Positions 35,641-45,645 are shown, counted from the stretch's first letter. The stretch is DNA of 49,650 bases from Oscillospiraceae bacterium (GCA_009778695.1 WRFS01000015.1:1-49650); one strand, 5' to 3'. Numbers and translations are program-made. The notes: generated by a model from the letters alone, not told the origin.

Positions 35641-37485
35641 TTATGCACTTACACCATTTGCAAATTGGCTATTGTAAATATCGGCATAAACTCCATTGTT
35701 CTCAAGCAATTCCTTATGTGTTCCAGTTTCTACTACATCGCCATCAGCCATTACCAAGATACAGTCCGCATCATAAATAGTCGATAATCTATGTGCTACA
35801 ACAAAGCTTGTTCTGCCGTTTAATAACTTCTTTGTAGCCTTTTGAATAATTAATTCTGTTCTACTATCAACATTAGAAGTTGCTTCATCTAGAATAAGTA
35901 TGTCTGGGTTCGATACAAATGCTCTTGCAATGGTTATAAGCTGTCTTTGCCCTTGCGAAATATTGCCTGCATCTTCGTTTAACATTGTGTTGTAGCCATC
36001 TGGCAACTTTTGAATAAATTCATCTGCATAAGCAGCTTTTGCGGCCGAGTATATTTGTTCTTTTGTTGCATTTTCATTTCCATAACGAATATTTTCATAA
36101 ATTGTGCCTGCAAAAACCCAAGCATCTTGAGACACAATACCTATTTTCTCTCTTAATTCACTTCTAGGCATATTTCTAATGTCTTTGCCATCAATTCTTA
36201 TACTTCCATCTTTAATCTCATAAAAACGTTCTATTAGATTTGTTATTGTAGTTTTGCCTGCTCCTGTATGACCAACAATTGCTATCATCTTGCCACATTC
36301 TACCCTTGTAGAAAAATTTTTAATTAAGGGTTCATCAGTATAACTAAATTTCACATGTTCGAAAACGACTTTTTCAGTTTCTTCTAATTTATTTGTGAAT
36401 TTTTCTTCGTATTTGCCCATTTCTTCTTCATCTAACATGGCAAATACTCTTTCACAAGAAACAATCATATTAATAACATTACTCCATATTTGTGTTATTC
36501 TAGTAAGAGGTTGTGAAAATTGATTTGAATACTGCAAAAATGCTTGTACATCGCCGATGCTAATTGTTCCAGACACTACCTTTATGCCTCCAACAATTGC
36601 AACTAATACATAAACAATATTTCTAACTGTTCCCATACTTGGCATTGTAAGCCCACCAAAGAATCTTGTTTTCCATCCAGTTTTATACATGTCGTCATTT
36701 ATTTCGCTAAATTTATCTATGGCTTCTTTTTCGCCGTTAAAACTCTTTAACACTAGAAATCCTTTATAGGTTTCTTCAATTTGACCATTTAAACTTCCAA
36801 GCGAATTAAAATATTTTGTACCATTTTCCTTGGTTTGGGGGGTTATTATTTTCATTACAGCATAACTTCCGGGTATTGTTATACAAACAATTAAAGTAAG
36901 TATTGGACTAATGAACATCATAATTGCAAATATTCCTATTATTAAAATAACGCTTATTATTAAGTCGGTTAAACTTTGTTCTAGGTTTGTAACTATATTG
37001 TCCATATCATTTATAGCCACCGACATAAGCTTTCCGTTTGAATTTTTGTCGAAGTATGAAACTGGAACTTTATTCATTTTTGCTTTAAGCTCATTTCTTA
37101 TATTGTATGTTGTTTTTTGTGATACTACGACCATAAGCCTTTGACACACAAATGATGTTATAAACATGCCAACGTATAATGCTACTATATAAATTAGTGT
37201 TGTGCCCAGTTTGCTAAAATCGACACCAGAACTATTTTTTATTCCGTCGAAAATAATATTTGTAGCACTTCCTAAAATTTTAGGTATAAATACTTGTATC
37301 CCACCTCCTACAATAGCTATTATAAATGATAGAAAAATTAAAAACTTATATTTTTGCATGTATTTTAAAAGTCTCTTTATAGTACCCCACATATTTTGCG
37401 GTTTTTCCGTAACTACTTTTAGTCTTCCGTATTGTTTATTATGAGTATTGGCATTGCTATTGCTATTGTTATCGTTTTCGCTCAT
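35641..37485 (-). CDS. ABC exporter half-transporter (catalytically complete partner)
   Basis: 614 residues: six-helix exporter domain (about 40-345) and an ATPase domain with Walker A GHTGAGKTTITNL, signature NISQGQRQLITIARAF, Walker B ILILDEATSNVD and switch His in VAHRLSTIYD. It overlaps the other half-transporter gene by 4 bases, so the two probably form a heterodimeric multidrug exporter of the BmrCD/LmrCD type. It retains the catalytic Glu after Walker B. Its stop is 43 bases before the regulator gene, and expression with the two-component genes is likely. No in-frame CGG. Confidence 0.95.
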   Translation of the reverse strand: MSENDNNSNSNANTHNKQYGRLKVVTEKPQNMWGTIKRLLKYMQKYKFLIFLSFIIAIVGGGIQVFIPKILGSATNIIFDGIKNSSGVDFSKLGTTLIYIVALYVGMFITSFVCQRLMVVVSQKTTYNIRNELKAKMNKVPVSYFDKNSNGKLMSVAINDMDNIVTNLEQSLTDLIISVILIIGIFAIMMFISPILTLIVCITIPGSYAVMKIITPQTKENGTKYFNSLGSLNGQIEETYKGFLVLKSFNGEKEAIDKFSEINDDMYKTGWKTRFFGGLTMPSMGTVRNIVYVLVAIVGGIKVVSGTISIGDVQAFLQYSNQFSQPLTRITQIWSNVINMIVSCERVFAMLDEEEMGKYEEKFTNKLEETEKVVFEHVKFSYTDEPLIKNFSTRVECGKMIAIVGHTGAGKTTITNLIERFYEIKDGSIRIDGKDIRNMPRSELREKIGIVSQDAWVFAGTIYENIRYGNENATKEQIYSAAKAAYADEFIQKLPDGYNTMLNEDAGNISQGQRQLITIARAFVSNPDILILDEATSNVDSRTELIIQKATKKLLNGRTSFVVAHRLSTIYDADCILVMADGDVVETGTHKELLENNGVYADIYNSQFANGVSA

Positions 37486-39311
37486 GCTATTTCCTCCTTG
37501 CGATAAAATTGTGATTCCATAATTTCTTTATAAACTGCATTGGATTCTTCTAGCTCTTTATGTGTCCCCAGACCAACAAGTTTTCCACCATCTAATACGG
37601 CTATTAAATCTGCATTCATTATGGTCGAAATTCTTTGTGCTATTATTATAGAAATCTTATCCTTTATTTTCTCTTTCATATTATTTCTAACTATAGAATC
37701 TGTTTTGAAATCTAATGCTGAAAAAGAATCGTCGAATATATAAATATCTGCCTCTTTTAAAAGAGTTCTTGCAATGCAAAGTCTTTGTTTTTGCCCTCCT
37801 GAAAAGTTGCCACCGTCTTTTTCAACAACGTGATCTAGCTCATCTTCATACTTTTTTACAAATTCAGTTGCACACGCCATATCTAAGGCTTTCCAGATTT
37901 CTTCATCTGTGGCATCTTTTTTACCTAAAAGCATATTCGAGCGAATTGTGCCAAAAAACAATAAAGATTTTTGTGGAGCTAGGCTTACCGTATCTTGTAA
38001 TGTTTCTTTATCTATTTCTTTTACATTAGCTCCATTTACTTTTACAGTGCCTTTATTTACATCATAAAATCTTGGAATTAAATTTACTAGCGTTGATTTT
38101 CCTTCCCCTGTACTGCCTATAACTGCAAGCGTTTTACCTTTATCTATAGTGAAGGTAACATTTTCTAATGTATTTTTTTCTGCAGTTGAATATTTGAAGG
38201 TTACGTTTTGGAATTGCAATGAGATATCATGTTGTTGTAGGGATTGATACTCATCTCGACCCTGGCTGGCATGGGAACCTGTCCCTACAGTGTTCGGGTC
38301 GCCTAAGATGTCGGCTCCTACATTTTCTTGGATGTAATTATGTGCATCTATATTGGTATCAAGCACTTCATGTATTCTTTTCGCTGAAACCTGCCCTTTA
38401 GGAATAGTTAATATTACATTTATAAGCATTCCAAAACCGGAGGTAATTTGTACTGCATAATTAATTGCTGCCATAATTGTACCAACTTGCATTGTTCCTG
38501 AATTAACACCTTTACCGCCAATCCATACAATTGCTACTGTTGCAATGCTAATAATCATTGTTACAAGTGGCATAAAGACTGTCATAATTGTTTCAGCAGT
38601 GATGGTTGTTTTTGTGCACTCTCTATTAACTTCTTTATATTTCTCATATTCTACATTTTCTTTATTAAATGATCTTATAACTTTTACACCAGTAAGTCCT
38701 TCTCTGAAAATTAAGTTTAACTTATCTATTAGTTTTTGAATTTTGCTATATAAAGGATTTGCAAACCTGTAAATTACAACTGCTGATATTATTAAGAATG
38801 GAATTATCGCAATAAATACTACGGCTAATTTAGGGCTTAAAAGATATGTCATAATAATTCCACCAAATAAATTAGCGACAGCTAGTATTATAAATTTTAA
38901 GCTCATTTCTACCAAAGTTTGAATTGTATTTATATCGGTTGTATTACGAGTTATAAGTGTTGCTGTACCAAATTTATCAAATTCTGTTTTTGAAAATTTA
39001 AGTACTTTTGCATAAATATCTTTTCTTAATTCATTTCCTAGTTTGTATGATACTTTCGAAAATAATAAGGTATTAAATATTGCTCCAAATAAGCTTACAA
39101 TAGAAAGCACAATCATTATCAGTCCTTTAGTCCAGATTAATGATATATTTCCTGGTATGATTCCATTGTTTACTACATCTGCTGTAATATATGGTAAAGT
39201 TAGTGTACAAAATAATTGAATACATAAGAATGCTATTGCTCCTAATGATTGTTTAATGTTTAATCGTTTGAATATTCTAAGCACTTGAGTCTCTCCTTTT
39301 TTTAATTTCAT
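37482..39311 (-). CDS. ABC exporter half-transporter with degenerate Walker B and a repeat-encoded insert
   Basis: 609 residues. Six-helix exporter domain (about 15-310), then ATPase domain with Walker A GSTGEGKSTLVNL, signature NFSGGQKQRLCIARTLL and Walker B IYIFDDSFSALD, where Asp replaces the catalytic Glu, as in the inactive site of heterodimeric exporters. Between the domains, after LDTNIDAHNYIQE, about 33 residues (NVGADILGDPNTVGTGSH and following, to QQHD) look foreign. They are encoded by a palindromic repeat at 38228-38327 inserted in frame. The rest continues normally with ISLQFQNVTFKYS. Confidence 0.93.
   Translation of the reverse strand: MKLKKGETQVLRIFKRLNIKQSLGAIAFLCIQLFCTLTLPYITADVVNNGIIPGNISLIWTKGLIMIVLSIVSLFGAIFNTLLFSKVSYKLGNELRKDIYAKVLKFSKTEFDKFGTATLITRNTTDINTIQTLVEMSLKFIILAVANLFGGIIMTYLLSPKLAVVFIAIIPFLIISAVVIYRFANPLYSKIQKLIDKLNLIFREGLTGVKVIRSFNKENVEYEKYKEVNRECTKTTITAETIMTVFMPLVTMIISIATVAIVWIGGKGVNSGTMQVGTIMAAINYAVQITSGFGMLINVILTIPKGQVSAKRIHEVLDTNIDAHNYIQENVGADILGDPNTVGTGSHASQGRDEYQSLQQHDISLQFQNVTFKYSTAEKNTLENVTFTIDKGKTLAVIGSTGEGKSTLVNLIPRFYDVNKGTVKVNGANVKEIDKETLQDTVSLAPQKSLLFFGTIRSNMLLGKKDATDEEIWKALDMACATEFVKKYEDELDHVVEKDGGNFSGGQKQRLCIARTLLKEADIYIFDDSFSALDFKTDSIVRNNMKEKIKDKISIIIAQRISTIMNADLIAVLDGGKLVGLGTHKELEESNAVYKEIMESQFYRKEEIA
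38228..38327. repeat. Palindromic element inserted in frame in an ABC exporter gene
   Basis: Inverted ends TGTAGGGA (38236) and TCCCTACA (38282-38289) enclose a GC-richer segment containing CTGGCTGGCATGGGAACC, followed by GTGTTCGGGTCGCC and CGGCTCCTACATT. Base composition and codon use differ from the host gene. The insertion keeps the reading frame and adds about 33 residues. Outer limits are approximate. Confidence 0.7.
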
Positions 39312-39432
39312 TTATAATATTATCATAAAAATTAATAAAAAGAAAGAATAAGATTTTTATAATTTCTTGATTATTTTTAAAAAATATATTAAAATATATA
39401 TATTAATCATAGATTTGTAAGAGGGAATTGTT

Positions 39433-40590
39433 ATGAAAATACTATTGGTTCTTGATCAATACGACGATTGTAATAATGGGACCACGGTCTCTGCACAAAG
39501 ATTTGCAGAGGGCTTAACTAAACGCGGACACGAAGTCTTTATAGCAAGCACAGGGAAACCTGCACAAAATAAATTTATTGTAAAGCCACTTCCTCTTCCG
39601 CCTGGGATATCATGGCTTATAAAATCACAAGGAATGGTGTTTGCATTACCTACTGAAAGTGTTTTAAAAGAGGCAATTTCAAAAGTAGATATTGTTCATT
39701 TTTATCTTCCTTTTTTCCTTTCTCGTGGAGGAGTTAAAATTGCAGAAGAACTACATATACCGCATACTGCGGCATTTCATTCACAACCAGAGAATATCAC
39801 ATACACATTAGGTTTAGGAAGAAGTCAAAAAGCTAATGACATAATATTCAATTATTATAGGTCATTTTATAATAAATTTTCTCATGTACATTGCCCAAGT
39901 CAATTTATTGCAGACGAACTAAAAAGTCATAATTATAAGTCTCAATTACATGTGATTTCTAATGGAATACAGCCAGAATTCAAGTATATTAAATCTAATA
40001 AAACTGACGATTTAAAAGATAAGTTTGTTATAACGATGGTTGGTAGATATTCTAATGAGAAAAGGCAAGACCTTCTTTTTGAAGCGGTTAATAAATCGAA
40101 ATATAGGGATAAAATACAAGTAGTATTGGCTGGCAAAGGTCCTAATACTAAGAAGTATGCTAAATTAGCCAAAACATTAACGAATGAACCAGTTATGAAA
40201 TTTTTTAGTAAGGATGATTTGGTGAAAATGTTAAGTATGACAGATTTGTATGTACATGCTTCAGATGCAGAGATTGAAGGAATTTCATGCATAGAAGCAA
40301 TTGCTTGCGGAATAGTTCCTATAATTGCTAAGGGGAAAAAAGCTGCAACACCACAATTTGCATTAGATGAAAGAAGTTTGTTTGAAGCTGGCAATGCTTC
40401 AGACTTGGCTGATAAAATTGATTATTGGCTTGAAAATCCCGATGAAAGAAAGAAAATGGAATTTGAATATGCAAAAAGTGCAGATAAATATAGTATGAAT
40501 AAAAGTATGGAACAAATAGAGGAGATGTTTTATGAGGCAATCAAAGAATGTAAGGAAGAACAATCAGATATTACTCAACCTGCTTTCTAA
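39433..40590 (+). CDS. Glycosyltransferase family 4, lipid-type acceptor likely
   Basis: 385 residues with the GT-B fold of family 4. The N-terminal domain starts MKILLVLDQYDDCNNGTT with a substrate-loop region, and the nucleotide-sugar-binding domain contains VITMVGRYSNEKRQDLLFEA, VLAGKGPN and the EX7E motif in SDAEIEGISCIEAIACG. It resembles mono- and diglycosyl-diacylglycerol synthases and other GT4 enzymes. It overlaps the acyltransferase gene by 59 bases, supporting a shared membrane-lipid pathway. Sugar donor not deducible. Confidence 0.85.
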   Translation: MKILLVLDQYDDCNNGTTVSAQRFAEGLTKRGHEVFIASTGKPAQNKFIVKPLPLPPGISWLIKSQGMVFALPTESVLKEAISKVDIVHFYLPFFLSRGGVKIAEELHIPHTAAFHSQPENITYTLGLGRSQKANDIIFNYYRSFYNKFSHVHCPSQFIADELKSHNYKSQLHVISNGIQPEFKYIKSNKTDDLKDKFVITMVGRYSNEKRQDLLFEAVNKSKYRDKIQVVLAGKGPNTKKYAKLAKTLTNEPVMKFFSKDDLVKMLSMTDLYVHASDAEIEGISCIEAIACGIVPIIAKGKKAATPQFALDERSLFEAGNASDLADKIDYWLENPDERKKMEFEYAKSADKYSMNKSMEQIEEMFYEAIKECKEEQSDITQPAF

Positions 40591-41245
40591 CTTCCTATAT
40601 TATATAATAGCTATTCCTCTTTTATGGTTGGTAGATAAATTGCTATTTAATTTTAAAGTAGTAGGCAAAGAAAATATACAAAAAATTAAGTCTGGTAAGG
40701 TAACAATATCTAATCACATACATCCGCTTGATTGTACGATGAATGGATTAGCTAATTTTCCTATTAGAACATATTTTGCTACTTTGAAATCTAATGTAGA
40801 AACACCTGGAACTGGGGGGATAGTAAAAGCTTTAGGTGGGATTCCTATTCCAACAGAAGTGGAGAAAAAAATACATTTTTTTATTAATTTGCAGAAATTA
40901 TTAGAGAAAAACAAAACCGTACATTTTTATCCAGAGGCTGAATTAATTTTGTATTCTAAAGAAATACGAGAATTCAAAAGTGGAGCTTTTAGATTAGCTG
41001 TTGATAGCAATGTTCCAGTAGTTCCGTTGGTGTTTAAGTTTGTTAAACCTTACGGAATAAGAAAAATTTTTAAGAAAAAGCCATTTGTGGAGCTGCATGT
41101 ATTGCCTGCAATGTATCCAGATATAAACTTAGACCGCAGAGATGCTATAAAAAAGTTGAAAGAAGATTGTTACGAGGCAATGAGAAAAAGCATTACACCC
41201 GTGAAAAAACTTATCGATACACCCGTGAAAAAACTTATCGATTAA
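40532..41245 (+). CDS. plsC: 1-acylglycerol-3-phosphate acyltransferase-like (PlsC)
   Basis: 237 residues. An N-terminal membrane segment (about 17-34) precedes the acyltransferase motif NHIHPLDCT (HX4D). Further motifs are LGGIPIPTE and VHFYPEAEL (in place of the usual EGTR-type motif). The long overlap with the glycosyltransferase gene is backed by GAGGAG 10 bases before ATG 40532. The C terminus has a recent tandem duplication: TPVKKLID twice, from a 24-base direct repeat at about 41194-41241. Confidence 0.88.
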   Translation: MRQSKNVRKNNQILLNLLSNFLYYIIAIPLLWLVDKLLFNFKVVGKENIQKIKSGKVTISNHIHPLDCTMNGLANFPIRTYFATLKSNVETPGTGGIVKALGGIPIPTEVEKKIHFFINLQKLLEKNKTVHFYPEAELILYSKEIREFKSGAFRLAVDSNVPVVPLVFKFVKPYGIRKIFKKKPFVELHVLPAMYPDINLDRRDAIKKLKEDCYEAMRKSITPVKKLIDTPVKKLID

Positions 41246-41274
41246 TTGACATATTATTAAATAAATTGTATAAT
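41246..41274 (+). promoter_or_regulatory. Consensus sigma A promoter of the peptide-tailoring operon
   Basis: TTGACA (41246-41251), 17-base spacer, TATAAT (41269-41274): a perfect consensus, 29 bases before the first gene. It begins directly after the plsC stop region. Confidence 0.9.
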
Positions 41275-41302
41275 TTAATGGTTAATTATATAGGAGAAAT
41301 GA

Positions 41303-42043
41303 ATGTACTATTTTTTTAAAGTCTTAAATTATTCGAAAGTGGAAGAACTAACATTAAAAGGTTGCTATAAAAAATTAAACGAATCTGAGTTTTTATATTA
41401 TAATTACTCAAATAATATAATTGAAAATAACATTATACAATTCAAAAAAATAAAGAGTAAAAAATTAAATATTGATGATGAAATAAAAATATTTTATTCG
41501 CCTAAAGAAAAACAGGAGTTTATATATATTATAAGCGATAATTGTAGTATTGTTAAACAATTTAATAAAACTAATATTATTGACTATTTGGAGAGTGAAG
41601 AACTATTAAAATTTACTTTTGTAACTCAAAGTAATAGCAAAAATAAAAAAGATAATCTTAAACTAATTTCTGACTTTGAACAAATAATATTAAATAATGA
41701 TTTGAGTGATAAATACAGAATGGCCATATCAATATTATATAGCATTTTTAAGTTCTCTAGTAAAGATTTAGAAGATAAACTTAATTATTATATAAAAGAG
41801 TTAAAAACTTATTTAAATATTTCAAACTTTACATTAATAAACGAAAATCAAATAAGAAACTGTATTTTTTTTGATATTAAAATTCTGAATCTAGTATTAC
41901 CTGAAACATTATTAAAAAGATTATTAGCTTGTAATGACTTTGTTTTTTTTAATATAAGTCATAATATTTTTAACATTCTTAAAATCAATATAATTGATGA
42001 ATTAACTATTATTTATAAATTTAAAGAGGTATGTTATGCCTAA
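41303..42043 (+). CDS. Unknown protein, first gene of the LanB-like/radical SAM operon
   Basis: A 246-residue, Asn/Lys/Ile-rich cytoplasmic protein with no membrane segment or signal peptide. I recognise no motif. The region IYIISDNCSIVKQFNKTNII could be a beta-hairpin, and the second half is mostly helical (DLEDKLNYYIKELKTYL). AGGAG lies before the ATG, and the gene overlaps the LanB-like gene by 8 bases, so the two are likely made together. It may be a partner or precursor-recognition subunit of the split LanB-like enzyme, but this is inferred only from position. Base composition is more AT-rich than the flanking genes, suggesting transfer of the operon. Confidence 0.75.
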   Translation: MYYFFKVLNYSKVEELTLKGCYKKLNESEFLYYNYSNNIIENNIIQFKKIKSKKLNIDDEIKIFYSPKEKQEFIYIISDNCSIVKQFNKTNIIDYLESEELLKFTFVTQSNSKNKKDNLKLISDFEQIILNNDLSDKYRMAISILYSIFKFSSKDLEDKLNYYIKELKTYLNISNFTLINENQIRNCIFFDIKILNLVLPETLLKRLLACNDFVFFNISHNIFNILKINIIDELTIIYKFKEVCYA

Positions 42044-43856
42044 TTATGCTCGTTCTACAATATTAACCTATAATAATTTGATTAAAGTTAAGGATATAAA
42101 AACCTTAGTTAATATTTCTATTGAAAGTTACGAAAAATATTTAGTATCTTTGAAAAAAGGATTATCTAATTTAGTAGATAATAAAATGATTTTAAATATT
42201 ATTAAGTACAATAATGATATTATGTCCGTTAATAATGAAATTTTGAACAGAGAAAAAAACACTAAAAAAGAAAACGATATAATTAAAACGATTTTTTCTT
42301 ATATTTATAGAGGACAATATAAAATGGTATATGGTGCATTTTCTAATTTTTATTCTAAATATAAAATAAGCAAAAATAAAAGTATTGCCAAATCTCTTTA
42401 TAGTATTATTGAAAATATAAAATACGATGATGAAATATATATAAATCCGTGCAATATAAACAACTTGTTTTTTAATATTACTAATGGAAAAAATACAATT
42501 ATAAGATTGAAGGAAGAAGATATGAGAATTCTTAAAGAGATAATTAAGAATCCTTTTAATCAAGAATTAATTCAAGCCAAGGGAACGTTTATAAATGCTG
42601 GTATATTAAAACACTTCTCTTTTAAGTTTGACTATAATTTTGAAAAAAAAATAAAGAAATATGAAAGTTATAAGCTAGATGGATTTAAAAATCAAATATT
42701 TAATATTATTAATAAAAACTTAATTTATGTACCAGATGATAGTTACTCTGATATGGTTAAATCGTGTGAAGTTTTTTTAAATTTATTAAATAAACAGTTT
42801 GAACATTTAAATAGTGAAAAGAAAATATTTTTAAATGATATAAAAAAAAGATATGATGGGAAGGTTAATCTACTTCAGTACGTGTATAATAATATCTCGG
42901 TTATTGAGAGAGAATATCTTAAAAGAAGTAAATTTAATCAATATTTTTTAAATGAGCTAAAAATTGGTAGTAAAAGATTTGATTATAAACAAGTGAAATA
43001 TAATTTAAATATTGATGTGTCTGAAAATAAATATTCAAATATAGAAGCATTTGTATCATCTGTCAAATTTAATAATATGAATTATTATTTAGTTGATTCG
43101 ATATCACCAATCGGAGTATTTTCATCGAGAATTGAACCAGTTTTTGACGATGAAAATTCTTTAGATAATAAATATGTTGAATGCATATTTGATTATTCCG
43201 ATAATCCTGATAATTATCATACATTTAGAAGAAATAAATATACAGACTTTGTGTTAAATATTAATCTTAACCCAGTCAACATAGATGGAAAGATAATTGA
43301 TATTAATGATGTTTTTTTAGAAGTTAAGGGTGATAATATACAATTTTATTCTAAAAAATACAACAAATATTTTGAACCAGTTTTTCACACAACTTTACCA
43401 AATTCCATTTTTATAATTTCCAAATTTATAAAAATGATAAGTTACTATCAATCTGAAACTTATTCTATTCCTAATATAATGGAGTATTTTGTTACAGATA
43501 AAGATTATGTACCAAGACTATTAATCAATAATTTAATCGTTCAAAAAAGAACATGGAAAATATATAGTAATGAAATAAATATTAATTTTAAATTTTCATT
43601 ATTAGAATATAATAATTTCATTAATACAATAAAGGTACTTTTAGATAAGAATATACCTAGATATATTAATATTTTTAATAATCCAAATGAAGATAGAAGG
43701 ATTATAGACATACATAATCCATATAGTCTAATGCAATTAAAGAGATATTTAGTAAATGAATATTTTTATATAGAAGAAGTATTGCCTAATAATGAATGTA
43801 TTAGCGACATTGATTTACAAAATGATTTTCTTACACAATATTTGATTTGTTTATAA
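42036..43856 (+). CDS. LanB-like protein (lantibiotic dehydratase N-terminal / PEARL-like domain)
   Basis: 606 residues resembling the tRNA-dependent glutamylation domain of class I lantibiotic dehydratases. The start, SIESYEKYLVSLKK, then IFSYIYRGQYKMVYGAFSNF, matches the position of the family's small-helix and RxxPFG segments, though the Arg-Pro-Phe-Gly signature is altered. Near the C terminus VPRLLINNLIVQKRTWKI, then LLDKNIPRYINIF, fits the 'PR...L...W' and 'LP' landmarks of the family. The family uses aminoacyl-tRNA, either Glu-tRNA for dehydration or another aminoacyl-tRNA to extend a peptide C terminus (PEARL). A short alanyl-tRNA synthetase in the same operon favours an aminoacyl-tRNA role. 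The matching C-terminal domain is a separate gene at 46649. Confidence 0.7.
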   Translation: MPNYARSTILTYNNLIKVKDIKTLVNISIESYEKYLVSLKKGLSNLVDNKMILNIIKYNNDIMSVNNEILNREKNTKKENDIIKTIFSYIYRGQYKMVYGAFSNFYSKYKISKNKSIAKSLYSIIENIKYDDEIYINPCNINNLFFNITNGKNTIIRLKEEDMRILKEIIKNPFNQELIQAKGTFINAGILKHFSFKFDYNFEKKIKKYESYKLDGFKNQIFNIINKNLIYVPDDSYSDMVKSCEVFLNLLNKQFEHLNSEKKIFLNDIKKRYDGKVNLLQYVYNNISVIEREYLKRSKFNQYFLNELKIGSKRFDYKQVKYNLNIDVSENKYSNIEAFVSSVKFNNMNYYLVDSISPIGVFSSRIEPVFDDENSLDNKYVECIFDYSDNPDNYHTFRRNKYTDFVLNINLNPVNIDGKIIDINDVFLEVKGDNIQFYSKKYNKYFEPVFHTTLPNSIFIISKFIKMISYYQSETYSIPNIMEYFVTDKDYVPRLLINNLIVQKRTWKIYSNEININFKFSLLEYNNFINTIKVLLDKNIPRYINIFNNPNEDRRIIDIHNPYSLMQLKRYLVNEYFYIEEVLPNNECISDIDLQNDFLTQYLICL

Positions 43857-43896
43857 AAATATTTAATATAACATTTAATTAAAGAGGAGTGGTGAA

Positions 43897-45195
43897 ATGT
43901 ATACAAATAAAAAAACAGTTAATACAAAAATTATAGAAGATATTAATGAATATATACATTATCGTAAATTGCATTTGAAAAAAGTATCGGAAAAACTGCA
44001 CAAATTTAAAGTTATTATTGAGGATGAAAGAATTGGTGAATTACAAGAGAAGATAAAAAAACTTAAAGATATTTATATAAATGTAGATAAAAATATTTTT
44101 TTTTACAAAGGCAGATCTAAAGCTTGCGAACATTGTAATAATGATACTGGTTGTACAATTAGGTTGACTCAAAACTGTAACAAATCATGTTTTTTTTGTT
44201 TTGCAATAGAAGATTTTAATATTGAGAATAGGCCAGATCTTAAAAAAATAAAAGAAGAAATAGCGAATAAAAACAATAAGATAAAACTAGAATCGATTGC
44301 TATTAGTGGTGGAGAGCCGTTCTTATATAAGAATGAATTATTTAGTATATTACAATATATTAGAAAAGAATTTGCTAATTTGTATGTTCGTATTTATAGT
44401 AATGGAGAACTGATATCAAAAGATGACATGCTTAGTCTGAGTAGATATAAAATTGATGAAATTAGATTGTCAATCAAACCTAATGAAATAATTAACTTTG
44501 ATTTATTAAATGAATTACATAAATATATTCCTAATGTTTTAGTTGAAATTCCTATCATTCCAAATGAAGAAAATGAATTATTCGAATTATTAAATATGCT
44601 AAACACATGTGGTATTACTGGTTTGAATGCAGTTGAATTTTTTTATAATGGATATAGAGAAACTGAATTTTTAAATAGAAATTATAAACTTCTTATTGAG
44701 AAAGGGAGAATTAGACCTATGGTTGATTCTATGCCAAGATATGAATATCCAATTTATAATAGCAAATATTTGGCACTTAAGATGATTGAATATGCTTCAA
44801 ATAATAATCTGAATTTTTTTGTTAATGTTTGCACTCATGAGACTAAAAGGCAGCAGTTTTTAGTGGAAAATCGTATATATTCTAAAAAATATTTTGAAAT
44901 TGTATATCGTATATATGATAATTTTGAATTACATGCAAATAACAGGTTGGCAAGATTGCATTATGATAATGATAATATGATTGAATATATTGATATGCCA
45001 ATAAGTGAAAGAGAAACAATAAAAGGCACTACGTTTGCAAAGGTTATTATTGATAGGAACATAGGTATAATCATTGGTATGAAAATAGAAAACATCAGAA
45101 ATGACAATGCACATGTAAAATTCGTTAATAATCTTCTAAATGAAGACTTTAATAGTGATAATTATTTATTAAATTTGGAAGTTAGTTATGAATAA
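43897..45195 (+). CDS. Radical SAM enzyme with an extra N-terminal cysteine pair
   Basis: 432 residues. The [4Fe-4S]-SAM motif is CNKSCFFC (CX3CX2C, residues about 99-106), preceded by KACEHCNNDTGC, which supplies extra Cys possibly for an auxiliary cluster. AISGGEPFLYKNEL is the SAM-binding GGE motif. An N-terminal helical region (about 10-60, HLKKVSEKLHKFKVII) may be a partner-binding segment. It lacks a clear SPASM Cys set at the C terminus. GAGGAG lies before ATG 43897. In the operon it probably modifies a peptide or small molecule; the reaction cannot be inferred. It overlaps the next gene by 8 bases. Confidence 0.85.
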   Translation: MYTNKKTVNTKIIEDINEYIHYRKLHLKKVSEKLHKFKVIIEDERIGELQEKIKKLKDIYINVDKNIFFYKGRSKACEHCNNDTGCTIRLTQNCNKSCFFCFAIEDFNIENRPDLKKIKEEIANKNNKIKLESIAISGGEPFLYKNELFSILQYIRKEFANLYVRIYSNGELISKDDMLSLSRYKIDEIRLSIKPNEIINFDLLNELHKYIPNVLVEIPIIPNEENELFELLNMLNTCGITGLNAVEFFYNGYRETEFLNRNYKLLIEKGRIRPMVDSMPRYEYPIYNSKYLALKMIEYASNNNLNFFVNVCTHETKRQQFLVENRIYSKKYFEIVYRIYDNFELHANNRLARLHYDNDNMIEYIDMPISERETIKGTTFAKVIIDRNIGIIIGMKIENIRNDNAHVKFVNNLLNEDFNSDNYLLNLEVSYE

Positions 45196-45640
45196 TGAGA
45201 TTACGAAAATAGTCAGCGACATATGTGCAATATTAGTTAAGGATAAAATTAATATTTTCAGATTTTTAACATATTATTTATGTTTGCATTTTAATAATGA
45301 CAGATTTGAAAGTTGGGATGTTTTAATGCAAATATATCCTATTTATGAAATTAATAACATAAAGGAATTAGAAACCGAAGAAAATTTGCTTTTAATACAT
45401 AATACTAAAAACTATATTGATAGATACGTTGGCGAAAGTAATATTAAAGAAGTAACTTCATTAATAAATAAAATTGATATTCTTATTAATACATACTCAA
45501 AAGATTTTGGTCGTAGAAAAATACTAGCTAATATTTTAAGTAATGTTGTTAACATGTTGAACTTTACAGAAAAAGAAATGAAAACGACATTAACATATAT
45601 GATGTACGTTATGAATAGAGAAAAATACATGGAGGTATAA
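45188..45640 (+). CDS. Unknown helical protein between two radical SAM genes
   Basis: 150 residues, mostly predicted helix, no signal peptide or membrane helix, no recognised motif. Sequence landmarks are IFRFLTYYLCLHFNNDRF and KKILANILSNVV-like segments near the C terminus (RRKILANILSNVVNML). It overlaps the upstream radical SAM gene by 8 bases and ends 5 bases before the next one, so it is part of the operon. It may be a small recognition or chaperone-like subunit; this is a guess from context. Confidence 0.65.
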   Translation: MNNEITKIVSDICAILVKDKINIFRFLTYYLCLHFNNDRFESWDVLMQIYPIYEINNIKELETEENLLLIHNTKNYIDRYVGESNIKEVTSLINKIDILINTYSKDFGRRKILANILSNVVNMLNFTEKEMKTTLTYMMYVMNREKYMEV

Positions 45641-45645
45641 TATAA

